Assembly (NCBI RefSeq): GCF_014843845.1
Contig: NZ_JHQS01000131.1
Coordinates: 1-64,000 of the forward strand
Source of the DNA: Mesorhizobium amorphae
Lineage (GTDB): Bacteria; Pseudomonadota; Alphaproteobacteria; Rhizobiales; Rhizobiaceae
DNA: 64,000 nucleotides
Direction: 5' to 3'
Part shown: positions 32,073 to 41,478 of the stretch, piece after piece
How positions within the stretch are numbered: the first letter of the stretch is position 1
Layout: each line of letters begins with the position of its first letter
Made by a program: the position numbers and the translations under genes
The notes under the pieces: generated by a model
Database searches by the model: none
Seen by the model: the letters and a program-made list of their open reading frames with translations, nothing else
Told to the model about the DNA's origin: nothing

Positions 32073-34892
32073 TTACTGCCCCAGCCGTTCGAGCAGGACG
32101 GGCACATGCACCTGGTCGGATTTGTAGTTACCGGTCAGCATGTACATCATGATGTTGACGCCGGCGCGCAGCGCATAGATGCGCTGCATCGGGTCCGCCG
32201 GCACGGTCGGCAGGAGCGGGTCGCCATTCTCGTCGACGGCCCAGGCCCCGGCAAAATCATTGGCGGTGATCAGGATCGGCGAGACGCCGTCGCCGACGCG
32301 CACGGGGCGGTTCTCGGTGTTGCTGGCGTCGAGCGAGGCCTCGACCCAGAGCGGACTGCCGGCGAAGCGGCCGGGAAACTCGGGCAGGATGAAGAAGGAC
32401 TTGGTCAGCACATGGTCCGACGGCACCGGCTCCAGCGGCGGCACGTTGAGATCGCCGAGAATGTCGCGTAGCCGCTCCGTCGCCGGGCTGGTCGAATCGG
32501 CGCCGATGCCGTTGGCGAACTGGTCGCGGGTGTCGAACAGAACCGTACCGCCCTGTTGCATGTAGGCATCGACGCGCGCGATCGCCGCTTGGCTCGGCAT
32601 CGGGGCTGCCGGGTCGATCGGCCAGTAGATCAGCGGGTAGAAGGACAGTTCGTCCTTCGCGATGTCGACGCCGGCCGGCGCTCCGGGTTCGAGCGCGGTC
32701 TTTTCGATCAGGAAGCGGGTCAGGCCTTCGAGACCGGCGCGGCTGATCGAATCGACGCCTGGCTCGCCGGTCAGCACATAGGCGATGCGGGTCTTCGCGA
32801 TGTCCTCGATCGCCTGGGCGTCGCCCGGCTTCGCGTCGTCGGCGAGGGCGAGGTCGGCATGGCCAAAGAGTGCGCCCAGCGCGATCAGCACGGCGGCCGC
32901 CGTCGTTGCGGCGGCGCGGCGCGGCCGGCGCGCCAGCAGCCCGCCCATCCAGAACACCGCTAGCGTGTCGAGCACCATCAGCACCAGGGCGGCGGCGACC
33001 AGCGCGCCTTTCAGATTGCGCGATTCGTCGAAAGCGTACTGGACGGTGGTGACCGGCAACGAAACTTGAGGCCGGTCCAGCAGCGCGAACGTTCTGTCGG
33101 CCTCGAGCAAATTATGGGCGAAGACGCCGGTTTCGGAGCCGTAGAGGCCGGGCGGGTTCTCGAACGTCACCGGCAGCGGCCCGGCGCCGGGCACCAGGGG
33201 TCGTGCATCCGGCGTTGGCGGTACCAGATCGCCGTCGGCGGCAATCATGCGGTAGGGCGCCAGCGAAGTGGCGGCGGCTTCGGCGTTGGCGATCGCCGCA
33301 CCCTGGTTGCGCGACAGCTGCACGATGCGCCTGAGCATCTCGACGAAGCTGCCCGATATCGGCAGGTTGGACCAGGTTGCCTCGGGCGTGACGTGGAACA
33401 GGACGAGCGTGCCCTTGCCCTTCTTCAGCCCGGTCACCAGCGGCGTGCCGTCGGCAAGCGTCGCCCAGGTACGCTCGACGATATCGGGTGTCGGCTCGGC
33501 CAATACCTGCCTGGTGACGGTGACCTCGGCCGGCGGCGCGAGGTCGGCAAACGGACCGGACTTCGGGAACTCGGTGACCGGCTGCGGCGTCGTCCACGAC
33601 AAGGCGCCGCCCATCGAGCGTTCGCCGGTGCGCAGCCTGACCGGCAGCAGATCGTCATCATTGCCGGCGGCGGCCAGCCTCGAGCCGGCAAAGCGCACCA
33701 GTGTGCCGCCCTTGTCGACCCAATCGACCAGCCTCTGCTTCACCTGTTCCGGAATGGTGCCGACATCGGCCATGACGATCATCGCCGGCTTCTGGTCGAG
33801 AAGCTGCGGGATGGCGTCGGCGAGGTCGACACTCGATGGCTCGACCAGATCGGCGAAAGGCTGCAGCGCGCGGCGGATATAGTAGAGCGGCGACAAAAGC
33901 GGCTGCGCCTGGTCGGCCTCGGCCTGCGACAACAGCCCGACACGGCGGCGCTTGGAGCTTTCGTCCAGCACCCGCACGGCGCCGGCCTGGTGCTCGCCGT
34001 CGAGCGCGATCGAGGCGAAGTCGTTGCGCAGCTCGAATGGCACCGCCATCGTCCCGGTAGCGGTGGATTCGCCCGGCGAGAAGGTCAGCGTCGCGTCGGC
34101 GATGCGACGGCCCTTGTCGTCGAAGGCACCGGCGGTGACTTGAGCCGGCGCCGGATCGTTCGGTGCGCGGATGGCGGTGAGCGCAAAGCCGTCGACCTGG
34201 TTATCGGCGACCGTGAGGCCGGTCAGCGACAGCCTGTCGGACGTTGCCCAGACGAGGCGCGCCGCGTTTTTCGACAGCAGCGTGTTGAAGGCGGCTTCGT
34301 CGCCTTGTGCCGCCAGGCCGTCGGCGAGCACGGCGACACTGGCGCCCGGCAGGCGCTCCAGGGCCGCCGCGACGCGTGCATAGATGGCCGGTCGGTCGGT
34401 CGGGATCGGCCGCGGCTTGGCCGCGCGCAGCCGGTCGAGCGCGGTGGCGGCATCGAAGGGTCCGATCTCGGCGTTGGGCTTTTCGGCGGTGAAGGCGATG
34501 ACGACAGGCACGCCATTCGAACTGGCGTCGGCGATCAGCCGCTGCGCGGTGGCGACGCGCTTGCCCCAGTCGGCCGCACTTGCCCAGTCATTGTCGATGA
34601 CCAATGCAAGGGCCGAGCCCTCGGCAGGTAGCTTCTCGCGCGGATTGAAGACGGGTTCGGCAAGGGCTGTGACGACAAGGGCGGCCATCAGCAGCCTCAG
34701 CAGCGTCAGCCACCAGGGACTCTGATGCGGGGTCTCCTCGCGCTTCAGCACGCGCGCCAGTATCTTCAGCGGCGGAAACACTTCCGTCTGCGGCTTGGGC
34801 GGGGTGAGCCGCAACAGCCACCAGATCACCGGCAGCGCCAGCAGGCCCCACAACACCATTGGCACACCGAAGGAAAGCGGCAGCCAGCTCAT
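32073..34892 (-). CDS. BatA/DUF4159 domain membrane protein
   Basis: A 939-residue protein. The N-terminal aerotolerance-regulator (BatA) region has two membrane helices (about 9-26 and 62-80) separated by PPKPQTEVFPPLKILARV. An extracytoplasmic VWA-like region follows, then an internal helix (about 640-660), and a C-terminal DUF4159 domain recognisable at FYPLIYWPIDPAAPMPSQAA and GGTVLFDTRDQF. It overlaps the DUF58 gene by 4 nt and is followed 3 nt later by the third membrane protein, so the products likely form one envelope complex. Role: probably folding or stress protection of envelope proteins, inferred from MoxR-operon biology. Confidence 0.85.
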   Translation of the reverse strand: MSWLPLSFGVPMVLWGLLALPVIWWLLRLTPPKPQTEVFPPLKILARVLKREETPHQSPWWLTLLRLLMAALVVTALAEPVFNPREKLPAEGSALALVIDNDWASAADWGKRVATAQRLIADASSNGVPVVIAFTAEKPNAEIGPFDAATALDRLRAAKPRPIPTDRPAIYARVAAALERLPGASVAVLADGLAAQGDEAAFNTLLSKNAARLVWATSDRLSLTGLTVADNQVDGFALTAIRAPNDPAPAQVTAGAFDDKGRRIADATLTFSPGESTATGTMAVPFELRNDFASIALDGEHQAGAVRVLDESSKRRRVGLLSQAEADQAQPLLSPLYYIRRALQPFADLVEPSSVDLADAIPQLLDQKPAMIVMADVGTIPEQVKQRLVDWVDKGGTLVRFAGSRLAAAGNDDDLLPVRLRTGERSMGGALSWTTPQPVTEFPKSGPFADLAPPAEVTVTRQVLAEPTPDIVERTWATLADGTPLVTGLKKGKGTLVLFHVTPEATWSNLPISGSFVEMLRRIVQLSRNQGAAIANAEAAATSLAPYRMIAADGDLVPPTPDARPLVPGAGPLPVTFENPPGLYGSETGVFAHNLLEADRTFALLDRPQVSLPVTTVQYAFDESRNLKGALVAAALVLMVLDTLAVFWMGGLLARRPRRAAATTAAAVLIALGALFGHADLALADDAKPGDAQAIEDIAKTRIAYVLTGEPGVDSISRAGLEGLTRFLIEKTALEPGAPAGVDIAKDELSFYPLIYWPIDPAAPMPSQAAIARVDAYMQQGGTVLFDTRDQFANGIGADSTSPATERLRDILGDLNVPPLEPVPSDHVLTKSFFILPEFPGRFAGSPLWVEASLDASNTENRPVRVGDGVSPILITANDFAGAWAVDENGDPLLPTVPADPMQRIYALRAGVNIMMYMLTGNYKSDQVHVPVLLERLGQ

Positions 34893-35803
34893 GCGCTGAT
34901 CTTTCCGGCATAACTGCTTTCAGCGGTCATCGCCATGTGAATGCGCACCAGCGCTTCGGAAGCCAGCCGATCGGTGTGATTCACGGTGAAGCTCCAGCCG
35001 AGCCGCTTGCACCAGCCGGCCAACTCCTGGCGGCGGGCGGTGTAAAGCAGGCGGTAGTCGTCGCCCAGCATTTCGGCGCGGCCGGCGGTCAGCTTGTCGC
35101 CGGTCTCGGGGTCGGTGAATTCGGTGCGGCCGGCATAGGGGAAGGTTTCTTCGGCCGGGTCGGCGACCTCGATCAGATGGGCGCGCACGCCGTGGCGGGC
35201 GAGCACGTCGAGCCAGGCCATGGTTTCTTCGACCGGATCGAGGAAATCGCTGACGATGACGATGTCGCAGAAGCGGCGGATGCTGGAAAGGTCGGGCGTT
35301 GCCGGCAACGCGGCGGCATGGGCGAGGTGGGCCGCAATGCGTTCGGCGCCGTTGCGGGCGGTGAGCGGATCGGTGAGGCCCGGCCAGGCGATGCGTTCGC
35401 CGCTGCGCGACAGGAGCTCGGCCATGGCGAGCGTCAGCACCAGCGCGCGCGATTCCTTGGAAACGCTGGCGCCGGCGGATTTGTAGAGCATGGACGGCGA
35501 GGGGTCGGCCCAAAGCCATACCGTATGGGCGGCCTCCCATTCGCGGTCGCGTACATAGGTGTGGTCGTCGCGGGCCGATCGGCGCCAGTCGATGCGCGAG
35601 GAATCGCCCTCGACATAGGGGCGGAACTGCCAGAAATTCTCGCCGATGCCGCGCTTGCGGCGGCCATGCCAGCCGGCGATCACGGTGTTGACGATGCGGC
35701 GCGCCTCGACCAGGAGGTCCGGCACCAGCGAGGCCCGCAACCGGCCACGGGCGAGCGCGTCGCGCGTCGCTACCGGTGCCTGGACCTCGCCTATGCGCGC
35801 CAT
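34889..35803 (-). CDS. DUF58 domain protein
   Basis: A 304-residue protein. The DUF58 signature is clear: GRRKRGIGENFWQFRPYVEG, then DSSRIDWRRSARDDHTYVRD, followed by a VWA-like portion (TVWLWADPSPSMLY; IVIVSDFLDPVEETMAWL) that keeps a DxSxS-like metal-binding start. No membrane span is obvious. DUF58 proteins are partners of MoxR ATPases. Its ATG shares one base with the MoxR stop (TGATG), and its stop overlaps the start of the BatA/DUF4159 gene. Translational coupling across the three genes is likely. Confidence 0.9.
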   Translation of the reverse strand: MARIGEVQAPVATRDALARGRLRASLVPDLLVEARRIVNTVIAGWHGRRKRGIGENFWQFRPYVEGDSSRIDWRRSARDDHTYVRDREWEAAHTVWLWADPSPSMLYKSAGASVSKESRALVLTLAMAELLSRSGERIAWPGLTDPLTARNGAERIAAHLAHAAALPATPDLSSIRRFCDIVIVSDFLDPVEETMAWLDVLARHGVRAHLIEVADPAEETFPYAGRTEFTDPETGDKLTAGRAEMLGDDYRLLYTARRQELAGWCKRLGWSFTVNHTDRLASEALVRIHMAMTAESSYAGKISA

Positions 35804-36807
35804 CAGATGCCTTTTGCCAGTTTCGCCACCACGTCGCGCACCGAGGTGCCTTCGGCGCGAGCGGCGAAGGTCAGCGCCATGCGGTGCTGCAGCACCGGCT
35901 CGGCCAGCGCACGGATGTCGTCGACCGACGGTGCCAGCCGTCCATCATACAACGCGCGAGCGCGGGCGCACAGTGTCAGCGCCTGACTGGCGCGCGGCCC
36001 CGGACCCCAGGCGACGAGCTTGTCGGTTTCGGCATGGCCCTGGCCCGGACGGGCCGAGCGCACCAGCTTGAGGATCGCCTCGACGACGCTTTCCGGCACC
36101 GGCATGCGGCGGATCAGCGTCTGAATCTCCTTCAGCCGCGCCGGCTGCAGCACGTTCGCGGCCTTGGCATCCTCGACGCCGGTGGTTTCCAGCAGGATAC
36201 GGCGTTCTGCCTCGATTTCCGGATAGAGGATGTCGACCTGCATCAGAAAGCGGTCGAGTTGCGCCTCGGGCAGCGGGTAGGTGCCTTCCTGTTCCAGCGG
36301 GTTCTGCGTCGCCAGCACGTGGAAGGGCGCCGGCAGATCGTGGCGGGCGCCGGCGATGGTGACGTGGTATTCCTGCATCGCCTGCAGCAGCGCCGACTGG
36401 GTGCGCGGCGAGGCGCGGTTGATCTCATCGGCCATCAGCAATTGCGCGAATATCGGCCCCGAAATGAAGCGAAACGAACGCTTGCCGAATTCGTCCTGTT
36501 CCATCACCTCGGAACCGAGAATGTCCGACGGCATCAGGTCGGGTGTGAACTGGATGCGGCGGGAATCGAGACCGAGCACGACGCCCAGCGTCTCGACCAG
36601 CTTGGTCTTGGCGAGGCCTGGCACCCCGACCAGCAGCGCGTGGCCGCCGGCCAGGAGCGCCACCAGTGTTCGTTCGACGACCGCTTCCTGGCCGAAGATG
36701 ACCCTGCCAACGCCGTCGCGGATCCTGGAGATGTCGGCCAATGCCTTCTCCGCCTCGGCGATCATGTCTTTTTCGCTGATCGGGCTTTCCTTGATCATCA
36801 CGCTCAT
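35803..36807 (-). CDS. MoxR family AAA+ ATPase
   Basis: A 334-residue MoxR-type ATPase. Walker A is GHALLVGVPGLAKTKLV (lysine in the GLAKT variant usual for this family), Walker B LMADEINRASPRTQSALL, sensor 1 in VLATQNPLEQEGTYPLPEA, and arginine finger in QLDRFLM. It is the first gene of the operon with DUF58 and two membrane proteins, forming a chaperone-like system for envelope or metal-dependent proteins. The start at 36807 (MSVMIKESP) was chosen; an ATG 13 codons upstream is an alternative. Divergent from the DUF1285 gene. Confidence 0.93.
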   Translation of the reverse strand: MSVMIKESPISEKDMIAEAEKALADISRIRDGVGRVIFGQEAVVERTLVALLAGGHALLVGVPGLAKTKLVETLGVVLGLDSRRIQFTPDLMPSDILGSEVMEQDEFGKRSFRFISGPIFAQLLMADEINRASPRTQSALLQAMQEYHVTIAGARHDLPAPFHVLATQNPLEQEGTYPLPEAQLDRFLMQVDILYPEIEAERRILLETTGVEDAKAANVLQPARLKEIQTLIRRMPVPESVVEAILKLVRSARPGQGHAETDKLVAWGPGPRASQALTLCARARALYDGRLAPSVDDIRALAEPVLQHRMALTFAARAEGTSVRDVVAKLAKGI

Positions 36808-36948
36808 GGCCGCATCGATCCTTGTGTTGGAAATACCGGCTTGCACTTGTCTGTGCCGCAGAATGCCGCGATTCGGCCTCGCATGGCGCCTGCGTTTGAA
36901 TTTAAATCACAGACTTAGGCTGACAAGCGGAACAACAGTGACTATTTC

Positions 36949-37584
36949 GTGACCATGACGGAACGCTCCGAACATGCTGAAGAGAGTCTGACGGCCGCCA
37001 GGGAAGCGCGCGGACTGGAGGCGCTGATCTCGCGGGCGACGCGCGCCGGCAAGGGTCCGGCGCCGGTGGAGCGCTGGAATCCTGACTTCTGCGGCGATCT
37101 CGACATGGAGATCAAGGCCGACGGCACCTGGTTCTATTTGGGCACGCCGATCGGGCGCATGCCGCTGGTGCAGCTCTTTTCCACGGTTCTGCGCAAGGAT
37201 GCAGACGGTAAGACCTATCTGGTGACGCCGGCGGAAAGGGTGGGTATCCGTGTCGCCGACGCGCCCTTCGTGGCCGTCGAGATGGACGTTTCCGGCGCCG
37301 GCGACGACCAGGTCATCACCTTCCGCACCAATGTCGGCGACGTGGTCGAGGCCGGGCCCGGCAATCCGCTGCGCTTCGTCGACGAGGACGCCACCGGCGG
37401 CCTGAAACCTTACGTTCTGGTGCGCGGGCGGCTGGAAGCGCTGGTGGCGCGGCCGGTGATGTACGAGCTGGTCGAACATGGCGAGGAAATCGGCATCGGC
37501 GGCAGGACGATGTTTGCCGTCCGCTCGAAAGGCGAGGTCTATCCGATCATGCCGGCGGATAAATTGAAGCGGCTGAGCGTGTGA
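36949..37584 (+). CDS. DUF1285 family protein
   Basis: A 211-residue soluble protein of the DUF1285 family (GTPIGRMPLVQLFSTVLRKD; ADAPFVAVEMDV), function unknown. Two small beta-rich domains are likely. The first MTMTERSEH ATG and the one two codons later are both possible. It is the first gene of an operon with the NUDIX hydrolase and the CCA-adding enzyme, with ATGA overlap to the former. The gene pair DUF1285-NUDIX-CCA transferase is a conserved block in alphaproteobacteria, from memory. Confidence 0.88.
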   Translation: MTMTERSEHAEESLTAAREARGLEALISRATRAGKGPAPVERWNPDFCGDLDMEIKADGTWFYLGTPIGRMPLVQLFSTVLRKDADGKTYLVTPAERVGIRVADAPFVAVEMDVSGAGDDQVITFRTNVGDVVEAGPGNPLRFVDEDATGGLKPYVLVRGRLEALVARPVMYELVEHGEEIGIGGRTMFAVRSKGEVYPIMPADKLKRLSV

Positions 37585-38216
37585 TGGACCAGGTGATGCC
37601 GGCGCCGTTTTCCACCGCTGATTTTCGCGCGCGCTTCGCCGCGCAGCCGGATGCGCATGCCGGCGACGATTTTGGCGATCATCGCTTCAATCCCGGCCAT
37701 CCGCGCCTGACGCAAGCCAAGCCACTGCGCGACGCCGCGGTGTTGATCCCGGTGGTCGATCATCAAGGCGATGCGACGGTCTTGTTGACAAAACGGGCCG
37801 AGAAGCTGCGTAGCCATTCAGGGCAGGTGGCTTTCCCCGGCGGCACAATCGATGCAACCGATCCCAGCCCGGAGGCGGCGGCGCTGCGCGAGACTTTCGA
37901 GGAGATCGGGCTTGGCGAGGATCGCATCGAGATCATCGGCCGCATGCCCGACTATGTCGCGGGCAGCGGCTACCGCATAGCGCCGGTCCTGGGCATCGTG
38001 CGGCCGGGTTTCCAGCTGACGCTGAATTCCGAGGAGGTCGATGCCGCCTTCGAGGTGCCACTGCGCTTCCTGATGGACCCGGCCAATCACAAGCGGGACA
38101 GCCGCATGTGGAACGATCTCGAATGGTTCTTCTACGACATGCCCTATGGCGACCGGCGTATCTGGGGCGTCACCGCCGGCATCATCCGCACGCTTTATGA
38201 AAGGCTCTATGCGTGA
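37581..38216 (+). CDS. NUDIX hydrolase, CoA pyrophosphatase-like
   Basis: A 211-residue NUDIX enzyme. The NUDIX box reads GGTIDATDPSPEAAALRETF with EEIGL following, and the preceding SGQVAFPGG is the CoA-pyrophosphatase (NudL/CoAse) signature. These enzymes hydrolyse CoA and derivatives to phosphopantetheine and 3',5'-ADP in the cytosol with Mg or Mn. It overlaps DUF1285 by 4 nt and the CCA transferase by 4 nt (GTGA). No missing catalytic residue is seen. Confidence 0.9.
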   Translation: MMDQVMPAPFSTADFRARFAAQPDAHAGDDFGDHRFNPGHPRLTQAKPLRDAAVLIPVVDHQGDATVLLTKRAEKLRSHSGQVAFPGGTIDATDPSPEAAALRETFEEIGLGEDRIEIIGRMPDYVAGSGYRIAPVLGIVRPGFQLTLNSEEVDAAFEVPLRFLMDPANHKRDSRMWNDLEWFFYDMPYGDRRIWGVTAGIIRTLYERLYA

Positions 38217-39484
38217 GTGCTCCGGTGTCGCTTGCGGGCAGGGCCGACTGGCTCGGCGAAAAGCAGCTGCAGCGACTGCTCGCCGCGCTTTCGGACGGCG
38301 GCGAAGCGGCGCGCATTGCCGGTGGTGCGGTGCGCAACGCGCTGATCGGCCAGCCCGTCGCCGATATTGACATCGCCACCACTTGCGTGCCTGAGGAAAC
38401 CATGCGCCGCGCCGAAGCGGCGGGGTTCAAGACGGTGCCGACCGGCATCGAGCACGGCACCATCACTGCTGTCGCCGGCGGCAAGGCCTATGAGGTCACC
38501 ACGCTGCGCGCCGACATCGAAACCGACGGGCGGCGGGCAAAGGTGTCGTTCGGGCGCGACTGGAAGCTTGATGCCGAGCGGCGCGACTTCACCATCAACG
38601 CGCTTTACGCCGAAGCCGACGGCACCGTCGTCGACCTGGTCGGCGGCATCGCCGACATCGAAGCGCGCCGGCTGCGTTTCATTGGCGATGCGGAGGCGCG
38701 CATCCGCGAGGACTATTTGCGCATCCTGCGCTTCTTCCGGTTCTTCGCCTGGTACGGTGATGGCCGACCCGACGCCGAGGGGCTGAAGGCCTGCGCGCGG
38801 CTCAAGGAGGGGCTCGGCCAGCTTTCGGCCGAGCGCGTCTGGTCCGAGTTGAAGAAGCTTCTGTCGGCGCCCGATCCGTCACGGGCGCTTCTTTGGATGC
38901 GCCAGGCCGGCGTTCTCACCAGCGTCCTGCCGGAGAGCGAGAAATGGGGCATCGACGCCATCCACGGACTGACCAGGACCGAGAAGGAGCTGGGTTGGAC
39001 GTCGGACCCGCTGCTCAGGCTGGAAGCGATGCTGCCACCGGATGCGGCGCGGATGAAAACGCTTGCCGAGAGGCTGAAATTCTCGACCGGCGAGGCGGAT
39101 CGCCTGCGCCAATGGGCGCTGACGGCCGCTGTCGAACCCAACGCTACCGAAGGTGATCTGGCGAAAAAGCTCTATCGTGGCGATCGCCAGGGCTTTGTCG
39201 ACCGGCTGCGGCTTGCGCTGGGCTCGGCGCGGGCGCGGGCTGTCGAGGACAATGCAGCGCTCCTCGACGCCGGCGGCTTTTCGCGCCTGCTTGGTTTCGC
39301 TCTGAAGTGGCAAAGGCCCGACTTCCCGGTCAAGGGAGCCGATCTGACCGAGCTAGGCGCTGCGCCAGGGCCGAAGCTCGGCGCCATCCTGAAAAACCTG
39401 GAAAGGGAGTGGATCGAGTCCGGTTTTGCGCTTGATCGCGGCGCGCTGCTCGAGCGCGCCGCGGAAGCCTTGAAAGCCAGCTGA
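38213..39484 (+). CDS. cca: CCA tRNA nucleotidyltransferase
   Basis: A 423-residue class II nucleotidyltransferase. The N-terminal palm has IAGGAVRNALIGQPVADIDI with the catalytic Asp pair in DIDIATT. The flexible loop VTTLRADIETDGR and RRDFTINALYAEADG are typical, followed by head and neck domains binding tRNA. It adds or repairs the 3' CCA of tRNAs. The start is GTG at 38213, overlapping the NUDIX stop as GTGA, which indicates translational coupling. A poly(A) polymerase identity is possible in principle but the length and context fit CCA addition. Confidence 0.92.
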   Translation: MSAPVSLAGRADWLGEKQLQRLLAALSDGGEAARIAGGAVRNALIGQPVADIDIATTCVPEETMRRAEAAGFKTVPTGIEHGTITAVAGGKAYEVTTLRADIETDGRRAKVSFGRDWKLDAERRDFTINALYAEADGTVVDLVGGIADIEARRLRFIGDAEARIREDYLRILRFFRFFAWYGDGRPDAEGLKACARLKEGLGQLSAERVWSELKKLLSAPDPSRALLWMRQAGVLTSVLPESEKWGIDAIHGLTRTEKELGWTSDPLLRLEAMLPPDAARMKTLAERLKFSTGEADRLRQWALTAAVEPNATEGDLAKKLYRGDRQGFVDRLRLALGSARARAVEDNAALLDAGGFSRLLGFALKWQRPDFPVKGADLTELGAAPGPKLGAILKNLEREWIESGFALDRGALLERAAEALKAS

Positions 39485-39496
39485 GATCAGCTGAGA

Positions 39497-39682
39497 TCAG
39501 GCCGCGTCGCGGGCTTTCTCGATGCGTGAGCGGATCGCTTCGACCATCGTCTCGCGGATCACCGTCTCGCCGTGGGTCTCGCGCATGTGCTCAACGGCGC
39601 GGCGCATGATCTCGGCCTCCTCGTCGGCCCGCGTATGCCAGTCACAACCGGGGACGAGCGAGCCGCAGTGGAATTCCTTCAT
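39497..39682 (-). CDS. DUF1059 domain small protein
   Basis: A 61-residue protein. It begins MKEFHCGSLVPGCDWHTRAD and shows the DUF1059 pattern with two cysteines (FHCGSLVPGC) and a His-rich helix (VEHMRETHGETV). Cys/His spacing is consistent with a small zinc-binding fold. AGGAGAATCCC precedes the ATG (minus strand), a strong Shine-Dalgarno, and supports the short start over a much longer in-frame extension. Convergent with the CCA transferase, 12 nt apart. Function unknown. Confidence 0.82.
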   Translation of the reverse strand: MKEFHCGSLVPGCDWHTRADEEAEIMRRAVEHMRETHGETVIRETMVEAIRSRIEKARDAA

Positions 39683-39751
39683 GGGATTCTCCTTTTTCCT
39701 CCCTGGAGCGGGCGGCAGTTGAGACACGGGCGCTCCAGCACTTTGATCGTT

Positions 39752-39822
39752 GCATGATCCTTCCGAAACCGGTTCCGATCTTGCTGGGCCGACCTTCGGT
39801 TCAGGACATGCTCGGGGGAGCA
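39752..39822. repeat. Dispersed intergenic repeat, family R3, degenerate copy
   Basis: GCATGATCCTTCCGAAACC begins a stretch that parallels the repeat at 48264-48332, including the internal GACCTTC. The ends GCATGATCC and GGACATGC are imperfectly inverted. It resembles the CATGATCTTTTCCGAAAACCGG-type intergenic elements of rhizobia, known to me from memory. Only the relation between the two copies in this window is directly seen. Confidence 0.5.
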
Positions 39823-39860
39823 ACCATAACACAAATGCCTGGTTTTGGTTGCCGGCCAGG

Positions 39861-39890
39861 AACAAAAAGGCGGAGCATCGCTGCTCCGCC
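39861..39890 (-). terminator. Intrinsic terminator of the DUF1344 gene
   Basis: On the minus strand, 60-90 nt after the DUF1344 stop, GGCGGAGCA pairs with TGCTCCGCC over a 4-nt loop (9-bp perfect stem, 39869-39890) and is followed by TTTTTGTT. This is a textbook rho-independent terminator. Confidence 0.88.
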
Positions 39891-39951
39891 CTCTTACGCT
39901 ACCCCGGAGCAAGACCAGACAAAAGCTGGTCTTGTTCTGGCGAGCAGGCCA

Positions 39952-40212
39952 TCACTTCACGATCTTGACTGCCTCGGCAACTTTGTTCTTGCCGCTCATG
40001 TCCCAGGAAACGCGGACCTTTTCGCCGGCCTTCAGGCCAGGATCCTTGAAGGTCTTGGGAAGCGTAAAAGATGATCCATCCTCGAGAACCAGGCTCATGG
40101 CCGTTGCGTCAAAGGCCTTGACCGTCCCGGTGGTGTGCTTGACTGCTGCAAAGGCAACCGAGCCGGAGGCGAGAAGGGCGGCCGCGGCGGCCGACACAAT
40201 GATTTTGCGCAT
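39952..40212 (-). CDS. DUF1344 family small periplasmic protein
   Basis: An 86-residue precursor with a signal peptide of about 22 residues (RKIIVSAAAAALLASGSVAF). The mature part is a small beta-barrel-like domain (TTGTVKAFDATAMSLVLEDG; LKAGEKVRVSWDM) as in DUF1344, a family frequent in rhizobia; function unknown. TCCCAGGAGTACTTTGCA before the ATG gives a strong Shine-Dalgarno. It is monocistronic with a clear terminator behind it. The longer in-frame extension upstream lacks a signal peptide and is rejected. Confidence 0.85.
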   Translation of the reverse strand: MRKIIVSAAAAALLASGSVAFAAVKHTTGTVKAFDATAMSLVLEDGSSFTLPKTFKDPGLKAGEKVRVSWDMSGKNKVAEAVKIVK

Positions 40213-40457
40213 TGCAAAGTACTCCTGGGAAAAGCGGACATCCTTGTCGAGAAGATGATCCGCGTCGTCTTGGGCCGTCCGGTTGCGTCGAGTCGCGGTT
40301 TCGCGGGCGAACCGCCGGCGCTTCCCGACCCGAGACGACAAATAACCCAGTTTTTTCAAATGGATATTAGACGAAAAAGAAATCTGTGGTGCCACATTCC
40401 CTGCCAGAATTCGGCGAATGGGACGTCATTGCGGCTCACGCCCCGCTCACCGATTTT

Positions 40458-41372
40458 TTACGGCCATCTTACCTCCGGCGGCAGGCTGGACAGGATCGAG
40501 GCGACATTGCCGCCCGTCTTGAGGCCGAAGATGGTGCCGCGATCGTGAAGAAGGTTGAATTCGACGTATCGGCCGCGCCGGATCAGCTGTTCGTCGCGGT
40601 CGCCATCGGTCCAGTTCTCATTGAAATTGGCCCGAACCAGATGTCCGTAGACGACGAGGAAAGAACGCCCGACATCCTGGACGAAGTTGAAATCGGCGTC
40701 CCAGCCACCTTTGTCGTCGTCCGAATGCAACCAGTCGAAAAAGATTCCGCCGGTACCGCGCGGCTCGTTGCGGTGCGGCAGGAAGAAGTATTCGTCGCAC
40801 CAGGCCCTGAATTTCGCATGATCGGCGACACCGGCGTTCTTCTCGCAGGCGAACTGCATGGCGCGGTGAAAGGCCAAAGTATCGGGGTCGTCCTGGACGC
40901 GGCGGCGGTCGAGCACCGGCGTCAGGTCGGCGCCGCCGCCGAACCACTGGCGCGAGGTGACGACCATGCGGGTGTTCATGTGGACGGCCGGCACGTTGGG
41001 GTTCCACGGGTGGGCGATGAGCGAGATGCCGCTTGCCCAGAAGCGCGGGTCTTCCTCGGCGCCAGGCATCTGCTTGCGGAATTCGGGCGAGAACTCGCCA
41101 TAGACGGTCGAGGTGTGGACGCCGACCTTCTCGAAGACGCGGCCATACATCATCGACATGGTACCGCCGCCGCCCTTGCCTTCGTCGCGCTCCCACGGCG
41201 TCTTCTCGAAATGGCCGGGCGACCATGAGGCGAGCGGTCCCTGAACATCCTGTTCGATCTGCTCGAAGGCGGCGCAGATGCGCTCGCGCAGCGTCTCGAA
41301 CCAAAGCCTGGCCTTCATCTTCTTCTGTTCGATGTCGTCCGGCAGCCCCACGGGTATTTCAGGTCGTTCCAA
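40458..41372 (-). CDS. hemF: Oxygen-dependent coproporphyrinogen III oxidase
   Basis: A 304-residue aerobic coproporphyrinogen III oxidase, converting coproporphyrinogen III to protoporphyrinogen IX with O2 in haem synthesis. Family segments are clear: HMNTRMVVTSRQWFGGGADL, FKAWCDEYFFL-like (KFRAWCDEYFFLPHRNEPRG) and GGIFFDWLHSDD, then VEFNLLHDRGTIFGLKTGGN at the C-terminus. The TTG at 41372 with GGAG nine bases upstream gives the usual length and N-terminus (ERPEIPVGL). An ATG at 41450 would add 26 residues and is the alternative. The family is complete. Confidence 0.94.
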   Translation of the reverse strand: MERPEIPVGLPDDIEQKKMKARLWFETLRERICAAFEQIEQDVQGPLASWSPGHFEKTPWERDEGKGGGGTMSMMYGRVFEKVGVHTSTVYGEFSPEFRKQMPGAEEDPRFWASGISLIAHPWNPNVPAVHMNTRMVVTSRQWFGGGADLTPVLDRRRVQDDPDTLAFHRAMQFACEKNAGVADHAKFRAWCDEYFFLPHRNEPRGTGGIFFDWLHSDDDKGGWDADFNFVQDVGRSFLVVYGHLVRANFNENWTDGDRDEQLIRRGRYVEFNLLHDRGTIFGLKTGGNVASILSSLPPEVRWP

Positions 41373-41478
41373 ATGCTGTCTCCAGTCGCAGCCGACAAAT
41401 GACTCGTCTTTTCCGGGCGCGATCCCTAATCTCTTAAGGGCAAGGGTCAAGTGTCATTAAGGTGCAAGGAGTTGTTTC

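Noticed and set aside
30306..32471. 721-codon plus-strand frame opposite the MoxR-operon membrane protein
   Set aside because: Its composition (His, Asp, Arg, Gly-rich) is that of an antisense shadow, and it spans two real genes on the other strand.
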